In this document: positions 8,026 through 16,391 of the stretch, piece by piece
Position numbering within the stretch: position 1 is the stretch's first letter
How the letters are laid out: each line of letters opens with the position of its first letter
Assembly: GCA_964436335.1 (NCBI GenBank)
Contig: CAYTCD010000003.1
Span: forward strand, 1-41,919
DNA: 41,919 bases
Direction of reading: 5' to 3'
Source of the DNA: Pullibacteroides sp964436335
GTDB taxonomy: Bacteria; Bacteroidota; Bacteroidia; Bacteroidales; P3
Position numbers and translations under genes: made by a program
Notes under the pieces: generated by a model
The model's input: the letters and a program-made list of their open reading frames with translations, nothing else
Databases searched by the model: none
Told to the model about the DNA's origin: nothing

Positions 8026-8637
8026 TTATTTCTTGGCCGTTTTTTCGGCCGCGTATTCTTCGTTGAGTCCGCGCAAAACGGCAGAAGTGATATCCATCGA
8101 CGGCAGAGAATACAACACGCCGCTCTGTTTGCCGGTGGATATAACCATGCCGAACTGACCGTTCTCACGGTTGAATTTTTCTATGAAAGTGAGAATACGG
8201 TTGCTCACTTCCTCCATGCGCTGTGCCTGCAGATTAACCAATTGGTTGGCGTAAGTCTGCTGCAACTCGGCGATAGACTGCTGTTTCTGTTGCAGCTGTT
8301 CCTCCCGTTTGTGCTGTTCGGCCAAAGTGAGAGTGGCGCCTATCTTCAGATAGTTGTCGTATTCTTTCTGGAACGCATTGGCCTGATTCTGCACATCGGC
8401 CGTAAGACGGGATTCCGTCCGGATAAGTTCCTGTTGTATGTCGGCCACCATTTGGAATCCTTGGTTGATGCTGTCTATGTTCACCGTGGCTATCGTAATG
8501 CCCGCAACGGGAATTCCGGCTTCAACCACCGGCATGGATGCGGCCACAGGCCCGGTCTGATTTTTTTTTGCACAACCGCTCGCCAACACACTTATGGCAA
8601 AGCATAAAAAACAGATTTTTAGTTCATTTCTGCTCAT
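8026..8637 (-). CDS. OmpH/Skp-like periplasmic chaperone, possible lipoprotein, 203 aa
   Basis: The ATG at 8637 (MSRNELKICF...) is the best start; the reading frame can be extended 8 codons to a TTG at 8661, but that would put the start in the promoter box. A signal sequence ends in VLASGC, so it may be lipidated at Cys. The mature part begins with a short strand (IATVNIDSINQGF), then a long Gln/Glu-rich helical hairpin of about 100 residues (coiled coil), then a strand pair (FGMVISTGKQSGVLY) and a helix. This is the layout of Skp/OmpH, which holds unfolded outer-membrane proteins in the periplasm. A Lys-rich tail (AEKTAKK) ends the protein. It is the first gene of the ompH-nadC-purA operon. 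Lipidated forms are less usual for the family. Confidence 0.8.
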   Translation of the reverse strand: MSRNELKICFLCFAISVLASGCAKKNQTGPVAASMPVVEAGIPVAGITIATVNIDSINQGFQMVADIQQELIRTESRLTADVQNQANAFQKEYDNYLKIGATLTLAEQHKREEQLQQKQQSIAELQQTYANQLVNLQAQRMEEVSNRILTFIEKFNRENGQFGMVISTGKQSGVLYSLPSMDITSAVLRGLNEEYAAEKTAKK

Positions 8638-8658
8638 CTTTCGCTTATTTTCAGGTTT

Positions 8659-8666
8659 CAAAAATA
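8659..8666 (-). promoter_or_regulatory. -7 box TATTTTTG for the ompH-nadC-purA operon
   Basis: The minus strand reads TATTTTTG, a match to TAnnTTTG, in the 58-nt gap between the recQ stop and the ATG at 8637, giving a leader of roughly 15-20 nt. No convincing -33 element is seen at 19-20 nt. The box argues that the operon can be transcribed apart from recQ. Confidence 0.5.
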
Positions 8667-8695
8667 TTCAATTCTCCCCAATACATTTGAAGGCC

Positions 8696-10885
8696 TTATT
8701 TGCCTGTTTTAGAAAGAAACTGCAAACGCACCAAACGAATTTCATTTTCGCTGTATTCGTCTTCGCCCAATTCGGCCAACGCATCTTCTACCGAATCGGT
8801 CTCGGCTTCCGAAAAATATTCGTAGATATCCTCCCTATGGTCCGGATCAACAGCATCGTCTATATAGTAATCCAGATTGAGCCGGGTTCCCGAATCCACG
8901 ATCCGCTCTATCTCGGTTATCAGTTCCTCCAACGAAAGGCTCTTTGCCAATGCAATATCATCTAACGAAACCTTGCGGTCTATACTTTGGATAACATAGA
9001 TTTTAAGCCCCGATTTATTGACGGATTTTATAACGAAATCCTGCGGACGGGAAATATCGTTGTCTTCCACATAACGTTTGATCACATCGCAAAACGGCTG
9101 TCCGTAACGCTGCGCTTTGCCCACACCCACCCCCGTGATACGGGTCATCTCCTCGATATTGATCGGGTATTGGACGGTCATGTCCCGGAGGGAAACATCC
9201 TGAAAAATCGTGTATGGCGGAACATTTTCCTTATGGGCCATTTCTTTGAGCACCTCCTTGAGCAACAGGTAAAGCGTTTTGTCAACGGCCTCCACCGAGC
9301 TGTTGCCGCCAGCCATATATTCCTCATCTTCGGGATTGTAGGTATGGTCCCGAATCACCTCTATCTTAAACGGCTTATCGATAAAAGCCTCGCCGGCGGG
9401 CGTAACCTTGATGACCCCGTAATCTTCGATATCCTTGCTGAGCAAATCCTCGATGATGCACTGTCGGATCACAGCCTTCCAATAGCGTTCGTCGCGGTCT
9501 TTGCCTTTGCCGAACTGCGGCAGGAGATTGTGTTTGTAGTTCTTGATGGAAGGCGACATCTTTCCCATGCACAAGGCCACGATATAGTCGGTCTTGAACT
9601 GCTGCTTTACATCGATGATGAGTTGCACTACAAAACGGGCATTTTCGGTAGCTTCTTCCTTTTGTTTGGGATAAAGGCAGTTATCGCAGTTATGACAGTT
9701 TTCCTCCTCGTATTTTTCGCCGAAATAATGCAGAAGGTTCTTGCGACGGCACATCGAAGTCTCGGCATACGAAATGGTTTCTGACATCAGCTGCCGCGCC
9801 ACTTCCTGTTCCGACACCGATTTGTCCTTGAGAAATTTCTCCAACTTGATGATATCTTCCTCACAATAGAAAGCGATACACTTGCCCTCTCCTCCATCGC
9901 GGCCGGCACGTCCCGTTTCCTGATAATAACCTTCGAGGCTCTTGGGCATATCGTAGTGGATCACAAAACGCACGTCGGGTTTGTCTATGCCCATGCCGAA
10001 AGCGATGGTGGCCACAATCACATCCACTTCCTCCATCAGAAACTTGTCCTGGTTGGCCGTCCGGGTCGGAGCATCCAGTCCTGCATGATAGGGCAAGGCA
10101 CAGATGCCGTTGGTACAGAGCACTTCGGCAAATTCCTCCACCTTTTTACGGCTCAAGCAATATACGATACCCGATTTGCCACCGTTGGAACGGATAAAGC
10201 GCACAATATCCCGGTCCACGTTTTTGGTTTTGGGACGCACTTCGTAGTAGAGATTGGAGCGGTTGAAGGAGGAAATGAACACTGCCGCGTCCAGCATAGA
10301 CAAGTTCTTCTGAATGTCTTTCTGCACCTTGGGGGTGGCCGTGGCCGTGAGCGCGATAATGGGAACCTTCTGTCCTATCTGATCGATAACCGGTTTGAGC
10401 CGGAGGTATTCGGGTCTGAAATCGTGTCCCCATTCGGAGATGCAATGCGCTTCATCAATGGCATAAAGCGAAATGGGGATTGTCTTGAAAAATTCTATGT
10501 TTTCCTCTTTGGTAAGTGTTTCGGGGGCCACGTACAGCAATTTTGTCTTGCCGCTGCTGAGGTCTTCCTTTACCTGCTTCATTTCGGCCTTGGTAAGGGA
10601 GGAGTTAAGATAATGGGCTATATCGGAGGCACTACCGAAACTGCGCACGGCGTCCACCTGGTTTTTCATCAACGCGATAAGCGGCGACACAATGATAGCC
10701 GTACCGGGCAGTATCAAGGCAGGCAATTGATAGCACAACGATTTTCCTCCCCCCGTAGGCATAATCACAAAAGTGTCCTTTCCTGTCAGGACATTTTGAA
10801 TAATGGCCTCCTGATTACCCTTGAAACGGGAAAAACCGAAAACGCGCAACAATTCCTGATGCAGATACTCACTGCTACCCTCCAT
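8696..10885 (-). CDS. recQ: ATP-dependent DNA helicase RecQ, 729 aa
   Basis: RecQ unwinds DNA 3'-5' during recombination repair. Motifs in order: FKGNQEAIIQ (motif 0, about 22-31), Walker A MPTGGGKSLCYQLPA (about 43-57), DEAHCISEWGHDFRPEY (Walker B plus the RecQ-specific aromatic loop), ALTATAT (motif III), GIVYCLSRKKVEE, YHAGLD and the arginine-finger motif QETGRAGRDG. The zinc-binding cysteines are C(RRKNLLHYF)...CHNCDNC at about 380-405. A winged-helix RQC region follows, then an HRDC domain (about 540-610, GVGVGKAQRYG), and a further C-terminal HTH-like extension ending in an acidic tail. That extension is common in Bacteroidota RecQ. It is monocistronic or leads into the ompH operon 58 nt later. 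Confidence 0.95.
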   Translation of the reverse strand: MEGSSEYLHQELLRVFGFSRFKGNQEAIIQNVLTGKDTFVIMPTGGGKSLCYQLPALILPGTAIIVSPLIALMKNQVDAVRSFGSASDIAHYLNSSLTKAEMKQVKEDLSSGKTKLLYVAPETLTKEENIEFFKTIPISLYAIDEAHCISEWGHDFRPEYLRLKPVIDQIGQKVPIIALTATATPKVQKDIQKNLSMLDAAVFISSFNRSNLYYEVRPKTKNVDRDIVRFIRSNGGKSGIVYCLSRKKVEEFAEVLCTNGICALPYHAGLDAPTRTANQDKFLMEEVDVIVATIAFGMGIDKPDVRFVIHYDMPKSLEGYYQETGRAGRDGGEGKCIAFYCEEDIIKLEKFLKDKSVSEQEVARQLMSETISYAETSMCRRKNLLHYFGEKYEEENCHNCDNCLYPKQKEEATENARFVVQLIIDVKQQFKTDYIVALCMGKMSPSIKNYKHNLLPQFGKGKDRDERYWKAVIRQCIIEDLLSKDIEDYGVIKVTPAGEAFIDKPFKIEVIRDHTYNPEDEEYMAGGNSSVEAVDKTLYLLLKEVLKEMAHKENVPPYTIFQDVSLRDMTVQYPINIEEMTRITGVGVGKAQRYGQPFCDVIKRYVEDNDISRPQDFVIKSVNKSGLKIYVIQSIDRKVSLDDIALAKSLSLEELITEIERIVDSGTRLNLDYYIDDAVDPDHREDIYEYFSEAETDSVEDALAELGEDEYSENEIRLVRLQFLSKTGK

Positions 10886-10910
10886 GGTGCTTCGGGTTAA
10901 TAAAAATGTT

Positions 10911-10918
10911 TACTTTTG
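10911..10918 (+). promoter_or_regulatory. -7 box TACTTTTG for lptB
   Basis: TACTTTTG on the plus strand matches TAnnTTTG and lies about 95 nt before the lptB ATG (11014). It points toward the recQ box on the opposite strand 60 bp away, so the two leaders would overlap. No -33 match is seen at 19-20 nt. Confidence 0.45.
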
Positions 10919-10977
10919 TTGTCCTTTCCTTTTGGAAGGATTTGCAGGCGGATTTCCCAGCCTCCAACCGCAAATAC

Positions 10978-10985
10978 CAAAGATA
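10978..10985 (-). promoter_or_regulatory. -7 box TATCTTTG for recQ
   Basis: On the minus strand TATCTTTG is a full TAnnTTTG match about 93 nt before the recQ ATG (10885). With the lptB box at 10911-10918 it makes a face-to-face promoter pair. Confidence 0.5.
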
Positions 10986-11013
10986 CGAATTTGTTGGAAA
11001 ATAAAAAACCGTC

Positions 11014-11745
11014 ATGATACTGCGTACCGAAGATATCGTAAAAATTTACAGGCAGCGTACTGTGGTCGATCACGTCTCCATAAAGCTTGAACAAGGCGAG
11101 ATTGTGGGGCTTCTCGGCCCGAACGGTGCGGGAAAGACCACCTCTTTTTATATTATGGTGGGATTGATAAAAGCCTTGTCCGGCAAGGTTTTCTTAGACG
11201 ACACCGACATCACCAAGTTGCCCATGTACAAGCGGGCCCAGCTCGGTGTGGGCTATCTGGCACAGGAATCTTCTGTTTTCAGGCAGATGAGTGTGGAAGA
11301 AAACATTTCCTCCATACTGGAATTCACCGAAAAAAGTTCCGAGTTGAGAAAACACCGCCTGGAAGAACTTCTGGAAGAATTCGGTATCGGACATATCCGC
11401 AAGACCAAAGGCATCAGCCTTTCGGGTGGCGAAAGGAGACGTACCGAAATAGCCCGTGCCTTGGCCGCCAATCCCAAATTCATCCTTTTGGACGAACCTT
11501 TTGCCGGTATAGATCCTTTGGCGGTGGAAGACATCAAGAAGATTGTGTTGCAGCTCAAACAGAAAAACATCGGTATCCTGATTACCGACCACAACGCTCA
11601 GGAAACACTTTCCATCACCGACCGTTCGTACCTGCTCTACAGTGGAAAGATACTCAAGTCGGGTTCATCAAAAGACCTGGCGGACGACCCGGAAGTACGC
11701 GAAAAATATCTCGGCAAAAACTTCGAGTTGAAAGAAGTACGGTAA
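11014..11745 (+). CDS. lptB: LPS export ABC transporter ATP-binding protein LptB
   Basis: LptB hydrolyses ATP on the cytosolic face of the LptFG membrane pair to pull LPS out of the inner membrane. Visible are Walker A GPNGAGKTTSFYI (about 36-48), the Q-loop in GYLAQESSVFRQMSVEEN, the signature LSGGERRRTEIARALA, Walker B FILLDEPFAGIDPLAV and the H-loop TDHN. GERRRTEIARALA and PFAGIDPLAV are the LptB-type variants among ABC ATPases. The length (243 aa) is normal. lptF, lptG and lptC are not in the window; an OstA-like protein is encoded at 2.7-4.2 kb. A bidirectional terminator follows the stop. Confidence 0.95.
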   Translation: MILRTEDIVKIYRQRTVVDHVSIKLEQGEIVGLLGPNGAGKTTSFYIMVGLIKALSGKVFLDDTDITKLPMYKRAQLGVGYLAQESSVFRQMSVEENISSILEFTEKSSELRKHRLEELLEEFGIGHIRKTKGISLSGGERRRTEIARALAANPKFILLDEPFAGIDPLAVEDIKKIVLQLKQKNIGILITDHNAQETLSITDRSYLLYSGKILKSGSSKDLADDPEVREKYLGKNFELKEVR

Positions 11746-11770
11746 TTTCTTTGATTTTATTCAAAAGAAA

Positions 11771-11815
11771 AGCCGGTGTACGCAAGGCAAAACCTTCTAC
11801 ACCGGCTCTTTTTTT
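11771..11815. terminator. Bidirectional terminator between lptB and the NfnAB-like gene
   Basis: AGCCGGTGTA (11771-11780) pairs perfectly with TACACCGGCT (11798-11807) around a 17-nt loop, followed by a run of T on the plus strand; an A-rich stretch before it gives a T-rich tail on the minus strand. It sits between convergent genes. Confidence 0.85.
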
Positions 11816-11830
11816 AGGATTCTTTAGACC

Positions 11831-14088
11831 TTATTTACCCTGTACATAGGCATCGATGGCTTGAGCCGCCTTGCGGGCGGCGCCCATGGCGAGGATTACG
11901 GTGGCCGCGCCGCTCACCACATCGCCGGCAGCGAATACGCCGGGGCGGGAGGTGGCACCGGTTTCATCGGCCACGATACAGCCCTTACGGTTGGTTTCCA
12001 GGCCTTTTATCGAATGGGCCAGCATGGGATTGGCCACTGTTCCAAGCGACATCACCACTTCGTCAACCTCTATATCGAATTCCGAGCCGGGCATTTCCAC
12101 CGGACTGCGGCGACCCGAAGCGTCCGGTTCTCCCAATTCCATGCGAATACACTTGATGGCCCTTACCCAGCCTTTGTCATCGCCCAGGATCTCTACGGGA
12201 TTGGTAAGTTCCAAAAAGTGGATGCCTTCTTCCTGCGCATGATGCACTTCCTCGCGCCGGGCCGGCATTTCGTTGATGGTGCGGCGATACACCACATATA
12301 CATCCGAACCGAGACGTTTGGCGGTACGGGCGGCATCCATCGCCACATTTCCACCTCCGACCACGGCCACTTTCTTGCCGATGAACACCGGCGTGGCGTA
12401 GTCATCCCGGTAAGCCTTCATGAGATTGGAGCGGGTAAGAAGTTCGTTGGCCGAAACCACACCGTTGAGGTTTTCGCCCGGAATGTTCATGAAACGGGGC
12501 AGACCCGCGCCCGAACCGATAAACACCGCATCGTATTTCTCCACATCCATGAGGTGGTCCACCGTATCGGTCTTGCCGATAATCACATCGGTTTCAAATT
12601 CCACTCCCAACTGCTTGAGGTTTTCGATTTCCTTTGCCACAATGGCTTTGGGCAGACGGAATTCGGGAATACCATACACCAACACGCCGCCGGCCTTGTG
12701 CAAGGCTTCGAAAACCCTTACCGAATACCCCATTTTTGCCAAGTCACCCGCACAGGTGAGCCCGGCCGGACCGCTCCCGATAACAGCTACTTTCTTGCCG
12801 TTGGACGTCGGCTTTTCTATTTTCGCTCCACCTTGAAGACGATTATAGTCGGCCACGAAACGTTCCAGTTTGCCGATAGCCACCGGTTCAAATTTCTTGC
12901 CCATTACGCAAGAACCTTCGCATTGCGATTCCTGCGGGCAGACACGGCCGCACACCGCCGGCAAAGCCGAGTCGATGGCGATAACACGGGCGGCTTCTTC
13001 AAAATCACGTTTCGCAACCTGGGCGATAAACTGCGGAATCTTGATGGAAACCGGGCAGGCCTCCATACACGAAGGCTTCTTGCATTGCAGGCAACGGGAA
13101 GCCTCCAATACGGCTTCTTCCACATTATATCCCAAACAAACTTCTTCAAAATTACCGCTCCGGACCTTCGGATCCTGTTCACGGACAGGAACCCGTTTCT
13201 TTTTGTCGAATGCGCTGCCGGCCTCCCCGTTTTCCAATGCACGGCAGGAAGCCGATTCTTCCACTGCCGCCGCCAGATTGCAACGGTGGTCTGCGGTGTT
13301 CTTGGCTATCTCGTGCTGGCGGTACATGCCCTGACGGCGCATGGCTTCGTCAAAATCCACCTGGTGCGCATCGAATTCGGGTCCGTCCACACAAGCAAAC
13401 TTGGTTTTTCCACCTACCGTTACACGGCATGCACCGCACATTCCCGTGCCGTCCACCATCAGCGTGTTGAGGCTCACTACCGTGGGAATATTGTATTCCT
13501 TGGTAAGCAAAGAAACAAACTTCATCATGATCATGGGGCCGATACAAATCACCTGGTCGTATTTTTTGCCCTTATTGTCGATAAGGTCTTTGATCAGATC
13601 CGTCACGCGGCCATGGAAACCGGCGGTTCCATCGTCGGTACACAGGAACACTTCCTTGCCCACCGCGCGCATTTCTTTTTCCAATACAAAGAGGTTGGCC
13701 GAGCGGNNNNNNNNNNNNNNNNNNNNNNNNNNNNNNNNNNNNNNNNNNNNNNNNNNNNNNNNNNNNNNNNNNNNNNNNNNNNNNNNNNNNNNNNNNNNNN
13801 NNNNNNGCCGAGCGGTCCCACCACATCCTGAAAACACTCGCCCACGTTGAAAGTTCCCAATTTTTTGGTAGAAGCCCCCAGCATCTGGAAAACGATGCGG
13901 ATCGTGCCGCGCTGCGTATCGTAATCGCAAACGGTAAGCGGTATGCGTTCGCCTTGTTCGTCGGGAATCACAATGAGGAACTGCCCCGGCTTGGCTGATT
14001 CCGCCAAACGTGGCGCATACACTTGCATGCTGATGATTTCAGGCGCGAGTGTTTCTTTTTCCAAAATTTCAAAACGTCTTGTTGCCAT
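11831..14088 (-). CDS. Fused FAD/NAD-binding subunit and NADPH-dependent glutamate synthase-like protein (NfnAB/SudAB type), interrupted by an assembly gap
   Basis: The start is MATRRFEILEKETLAP (14088). The N-terminal part is a dihydroorotate dehydrogenase B / SudB-like flavin reductase domain up to VVGPLG, where 100 N break the sequence. After the gap come the rest of the NAD domain (CIGPMIMMKF) and a 2Fe-2S site (CGACRVTVGGKTKFAC). The second half is GltA/SudA-like: CLQCKKPSCMEACP and CGRVCPQESQCEGSC iron-sulfur motifs, FAD-binding VIGSGPAGLTCAG, NADP-binding VVGGGNVAMDAAR and FAAGDVVSGAATV. Known relatives are glutamate synthases, sulfide dehydrogenases or NAD(P) transhydrogenases (Nfn); the exact reaction cannot be told. 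One fused chain is common in Bacteroidota. The two halves are out of frame across 100 N, so the true gap is another length, about 140 nt by homology. It follows the DEAD-box gene by 11 nt. Confidence 0.85.
13707..13806. other. Assembly gap (100 N)
   Basis: Exactly 100 N, a usual scaffolding placeholder. Both flanks carry the same 9 bases, GCCGAGCGG. The coding frames on the two sides do not agree over 100 bases; they need a length equal to 2 modulo 3. Joining the flanks at the 9-base overlap would shift the frame and delete the conserved NAD-binding segment. Confidence 0.97.
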
Positions 14089-14099
14089 GACTGTGATAT

Positions 14100-16088
14100 T
14101 TATTTTTTCCTGCGTTTTGCCGGTTGGGTATCGCGTGCCGTTTCTATGGCTCTACGCGCCCTTTTTCCAGCCGCACTGTTGCTGCGTTTTTTTGCGGGTG
14201 CTTCTTCGAACACCGAGCGGTCGAATGCCGAAAAATCGTAACCTCTTTTATTTCTCCCGCGGCTATTCATTCTATAATCTTCCCCATCGGGATCCACCAT
14301 ATTCTGCCATCCTGACCGTTTTACCTTCCATTCGGATTTCCTGTTTTCGAAACTGTCTTCGTTCCGTCTGCGGCCGGAGGCACGCGGTTTGCGTTCTTCG
14401 TAAGCCCTTTCTTCTCTGGGTTCACGGCCTCTGCGCTTCCCTTCAGAAGGCTTTTCATCCTTGCCCGTGGCCGGTTCGGCAAACAGTTTGCGGTCGCCCC
14501 ATACGGTGTGGTTCAGGCCGTCCAGAATATCGTTGCAGAAATGTTTGTCCACTTCTACGAAAGAACAGGTCTTGTATATCTCGATACGGCCGATCTGGGC
14601 TTCCTTGGTGCCGATGCTGTCGTTGATGATGCCCAGCATGTTCTGCGGTTTGAGCCCGTCCATATGGCCGAGGTTGACGAAAATGCGCGTGAGTCCTTCG
14701 GCCACGCCCTTCTGTCCGCGTTTGGAATCGCCCCGCACTTGTTTGCCATTGGGATTACTCAAATCCTCAACGCCAGGCGCGTTGGCGTAGTATTCCGAAA
14801 AACGGTTGAACTCGCGCCATACAAAGCGTTTGATGATTTCTTCCTTGCTCAGGTCCTGTAACTTTTCGTAGATGCCCGGCAGGTAATTTTCGATAGGACC
14901 CGCGCCGTCGCCCATATCCAACTGCATCATGCGGTTGATCTGGTAGAGCAGCTGCTTCTCGCAGATTTCCTCGCCCTGCGGAATGGGTTGCAGCACGAAA
15001 TCCTTTTTGAGCACCTTCTGAATTTCTCTAAGCCTGCCTTTTTCGCGCGGAGTGATGATGGCAATGGAGATGCCGGTGGCCGAAGCCCTGCCTGTACGGC
15101 CGCTACGGTGCACATATTGTTCGGTTTCGTCCGGCAGGTTGTAGTTGAGCACATGCGTGAGGTTATTCACGTCCAGGCCTCGCGCCGCCACATCGGTGGC
15201 TACCAGAAGCTGCAGGTTCTTGAGGCGGAAACGGCTCATGGCGTTGTCGCGCTGGGCCTGCGACAAGTCGCCGTGCAAGGCGTCGGCATTGTAGCCGTCT
15301 TTGATAAGCTGTTCGGCTACCTCCTGCGTTTCGCGCCGCGTGCGGCAAAAGATGATGGAATAGATTTCGGGGTAGAAATCGATGATGCGCTTCAAGGCAA
15401 GATAGCGTTGGCGCGAGTTCACCATGTAGTAGTGGTGCGTTACGTTGGCCGAACCCTCGTTGCGCGTGCCGATAACGATTTCCTGCGGCTCATGCATGTA
15501 ATGGTTCGCCAGCGTGCGTATTTCTTTGGGCATCGTGGCCGAAAACAGCCAGGTATGCTTGTCTTCGGGCGTGTTCTCAAGAATGCCGTCAAGCTCATCG
15601 CGGAAGCCCATGTTGAGCATTTCGTCAGCTTCGTCGAAAACCACGGTTTTAAGCCCACTGAAATCGATTTTTCCGCGACGTATGATATCAAGCATACGGC
15701 CGGGGGTGGCCACCACGATTTTCACGCCCCGGGCTATCTCGTCCAACTGGCGTTCGATGCTGGCGCCGCCATAGACGGCGCAGATACGCAGGTTCTTTAT
15801 GTTTTGGGCAAAGTTCTTGAGGTCTTTGGCAATCTGCATGCACAGTTCCCGGGTAGGGCTGAGCACCAAGGCTTCCACTCCCGGCCGGTCGGGGTGGCAT
15901 TTTTGCAGCAAAGGCAGGCCGAAAGCCGCCGTTTTTCCCGTTCCGGTCTGTGCCAAGGCCACCATGTCGGTGTCGGTGGAAAGCAGTACGGGCAAGACTT
16001 TGGCCTGCACGGGCATAGGTTCTGAAAATCCGAGTTGTTCGATTGCCGCAAGGATTTCCTGCCGCAGGTTGAAGTCTGAAAATGTCAT
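14100..16088 (-). CDS. DEAD-box RNA helicase with DbpA-like RNA-binding domain, 662 aa
   Basis: The start MTFSDFNLRQEIL at 16088 fits the Q motif (SDF...GFSEPMPVQ); a longer frame to a GTG at 16145 would run through the promoter. Helicase motifs: AQTGTGKTAAFGLPL, PTRELCMQIA, TPGRML, VFDEADEML, FSATMPKEI, IIFCRTRRE, ATDVAARGLDV and HRSGRTGRA, in the first 370 residues. At about 455-530 lies a DbpA-type RNA-binding domain (RIFVNLG...MLGIINDSIG...IGRIEIYKTCSFVEVD). The tail from about 550 is a basic, Arg/Lys/Glu-rich disordered segment. This layout fits the DeaD/CsdA/DbpA group, which remodels structured RNA and ribosome precursors. It is the first gene of a pair with the NfnAB-like gene (11-nt gap). 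Confidence 0.93.
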   Translation of the reverse strand: MTFSDFNLRQEILAAIEQLGFSEPMPVQAKVLPVLLSTDTDMVALAQTGTGKTAAFGLPLLQKCHPDRPGVEALVLSPTRELCMQIAKDLKNFAQNIKNLRICAVYGGASIERQLDEIARGVKIVVATPGRMLDIIRRGKIDFSGLKTVVFDEADEMLNMGFRDELDGILENTPEDKHTWLFSATMPKEIRTLANHYMHEPQEIVIGTRNEGSANVTHHYYMVNSRQRYLALKRIIDFYPEIYSIIFCRTRRETQEVAEQLIKDGYNADALHGDLSQAQRDNAMSRFRLKNLQLLVATDVAARGLDVNNLTHVLNYNLPDETEQYVHRSGRTGRASATGISIAIITPREKGRLREIQKVLKKDFVLQPIPQGEEICEKQLLYQINRMMQLDMGDGAGPIENYLPGIYEKLQDLSKEEIIKRFVWREFNRFSEYYANAPGVEDLSNPNGKQVRGDSKRGQKGVAEGLTRIFVNLGHMDGLKPQNMLGIINDSIGTKEAQIGRIEIYKTCSFVEVDKHFCNDILDGLNHTVWGDRKLFAEPATGKDEKPSEGKRRGREPREERAYEERKPRASGRRRNEDSFENRKSEWKVKRSGWQNMVDPDGEDYRMNSRGRNKRGYDFSAFDRSVFEEAPAKKRSNSAAGKRARRAIETARDTQPAKRRKK

Positions 16089-16106
16089 GTGTCTTGTTTG
16101 AGCGTG

Positions 16107-16137
16107 TAAAGATAATTTGAATGTGTAAAGATAACAA
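16107..16137 (-). promoter_or_regulatory. Promoter of the DEAD-box helicase gene
   Basis: On the minus strand TTG (16137-16135), a 20-nt spacer and TATCTTTA (16114-16107) fit the Bacteroidota promoter TTG-N19/20-TAnnTTTG with one mismatch. A second TATCTTTA lies 19 bp upstream (16133-16126), so an 11-bp motif is repeated. The leader would be about 10-15 nt. Confidence 0.6.
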
Positions 16138-16193
16138 TATTGCACAAAAGTACTCCCAAATATACACGGGAGGGCAACCCACAGTTCAATAGG

Positions 16194-16345
16194 GCGGACC
16201 CCGGATCTGTCCGTGAAGGTACATGCTACCGCCGACAGGTCTGAGATTGGTCAGAAAGATGTACCTTTAGCGGACCCCGGATCTGTCCGTGAAGGTACAT
16301 GCTACCGCCGACAGGTCTGAGATTGGTCAGAAAGATGTACCTTTG
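16194..16345 (+). repeat. Two perfect tandem copies of a 76-bp repeat ending in a -7 promoter box
   Basis: Copy 1 is 16194-16269 and copy 2 is 16270-16345; they differ only in the last base. Each starts GCGGACCCCGGATCTGTCCG, which holds the small inverted repeat CGGAC/GTCCG, and carries a 9-bp inverted repeat, AAGGTACAT and ATGTACCTT, around a 36-nt centre. Each ends in TACCTTT followed by A in copy 1 and G in copy 2. The same unit, also 76 bp, with a different centre, occurs at 39122-39197. The repeats fill most of the 303-bp gap between the helicase gene and the DUF2795 gene. Confidence 0.95.
16338..16345 (+). promoter_or_regulatory. -7 box TACCTTTG for the DUF2795 gene, inside the repeat
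   Basis: The last eight bases of the second 76-bp repeat are a full TAnnTTTG match, 47 nt before the ATG at 16392. The first copy has TACCTTTA instead. No -33 TTG is seen at 19-20 nt. Confidence 0.55.
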
Positions 16346-16374
16346 TAATCCTTTTTTGCTTATTTAATTTTTTG

Positions 16375-16382
16375 AAGGAGGG
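16375..16382 (+). promoter_or_regulatory. Strong Shine-Dalgarno site for the DUF2795 gene
   Basis: AAGGAGGG lies 9 nt before the ATG at 16392, a near-perfect complement of the 16S rRNA 3' end. Few other genes in this window have one, and Bacteroidota in general rarely use it. Confidence 0.7.
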
Positions 16383-16391
16383 TTTTGCCTT

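Noticed and set aside
11861..13831. Long plus-strand frame opposite the NfnAB-like gene
   Set aside because: It is open only because it mirrors the codon pattern of the minus-strand gene, and it runs through the run of N. The minus strand has iron-sulfur and nucleotide motifs.
16194..16345. CRISPR array
   Set aside because: Two identical 76-bp units with no unique spacers between them and no cas genes; the unit ends in a promoter box.
16216..16345. Invertible promoter flanked by AAGGTACAT/ATGTACCTT
   Set aside because: Inverting the short centre would not change the -7 box, because most of it lies in the arm and its last bases lie outside; no recombinase is in the window.
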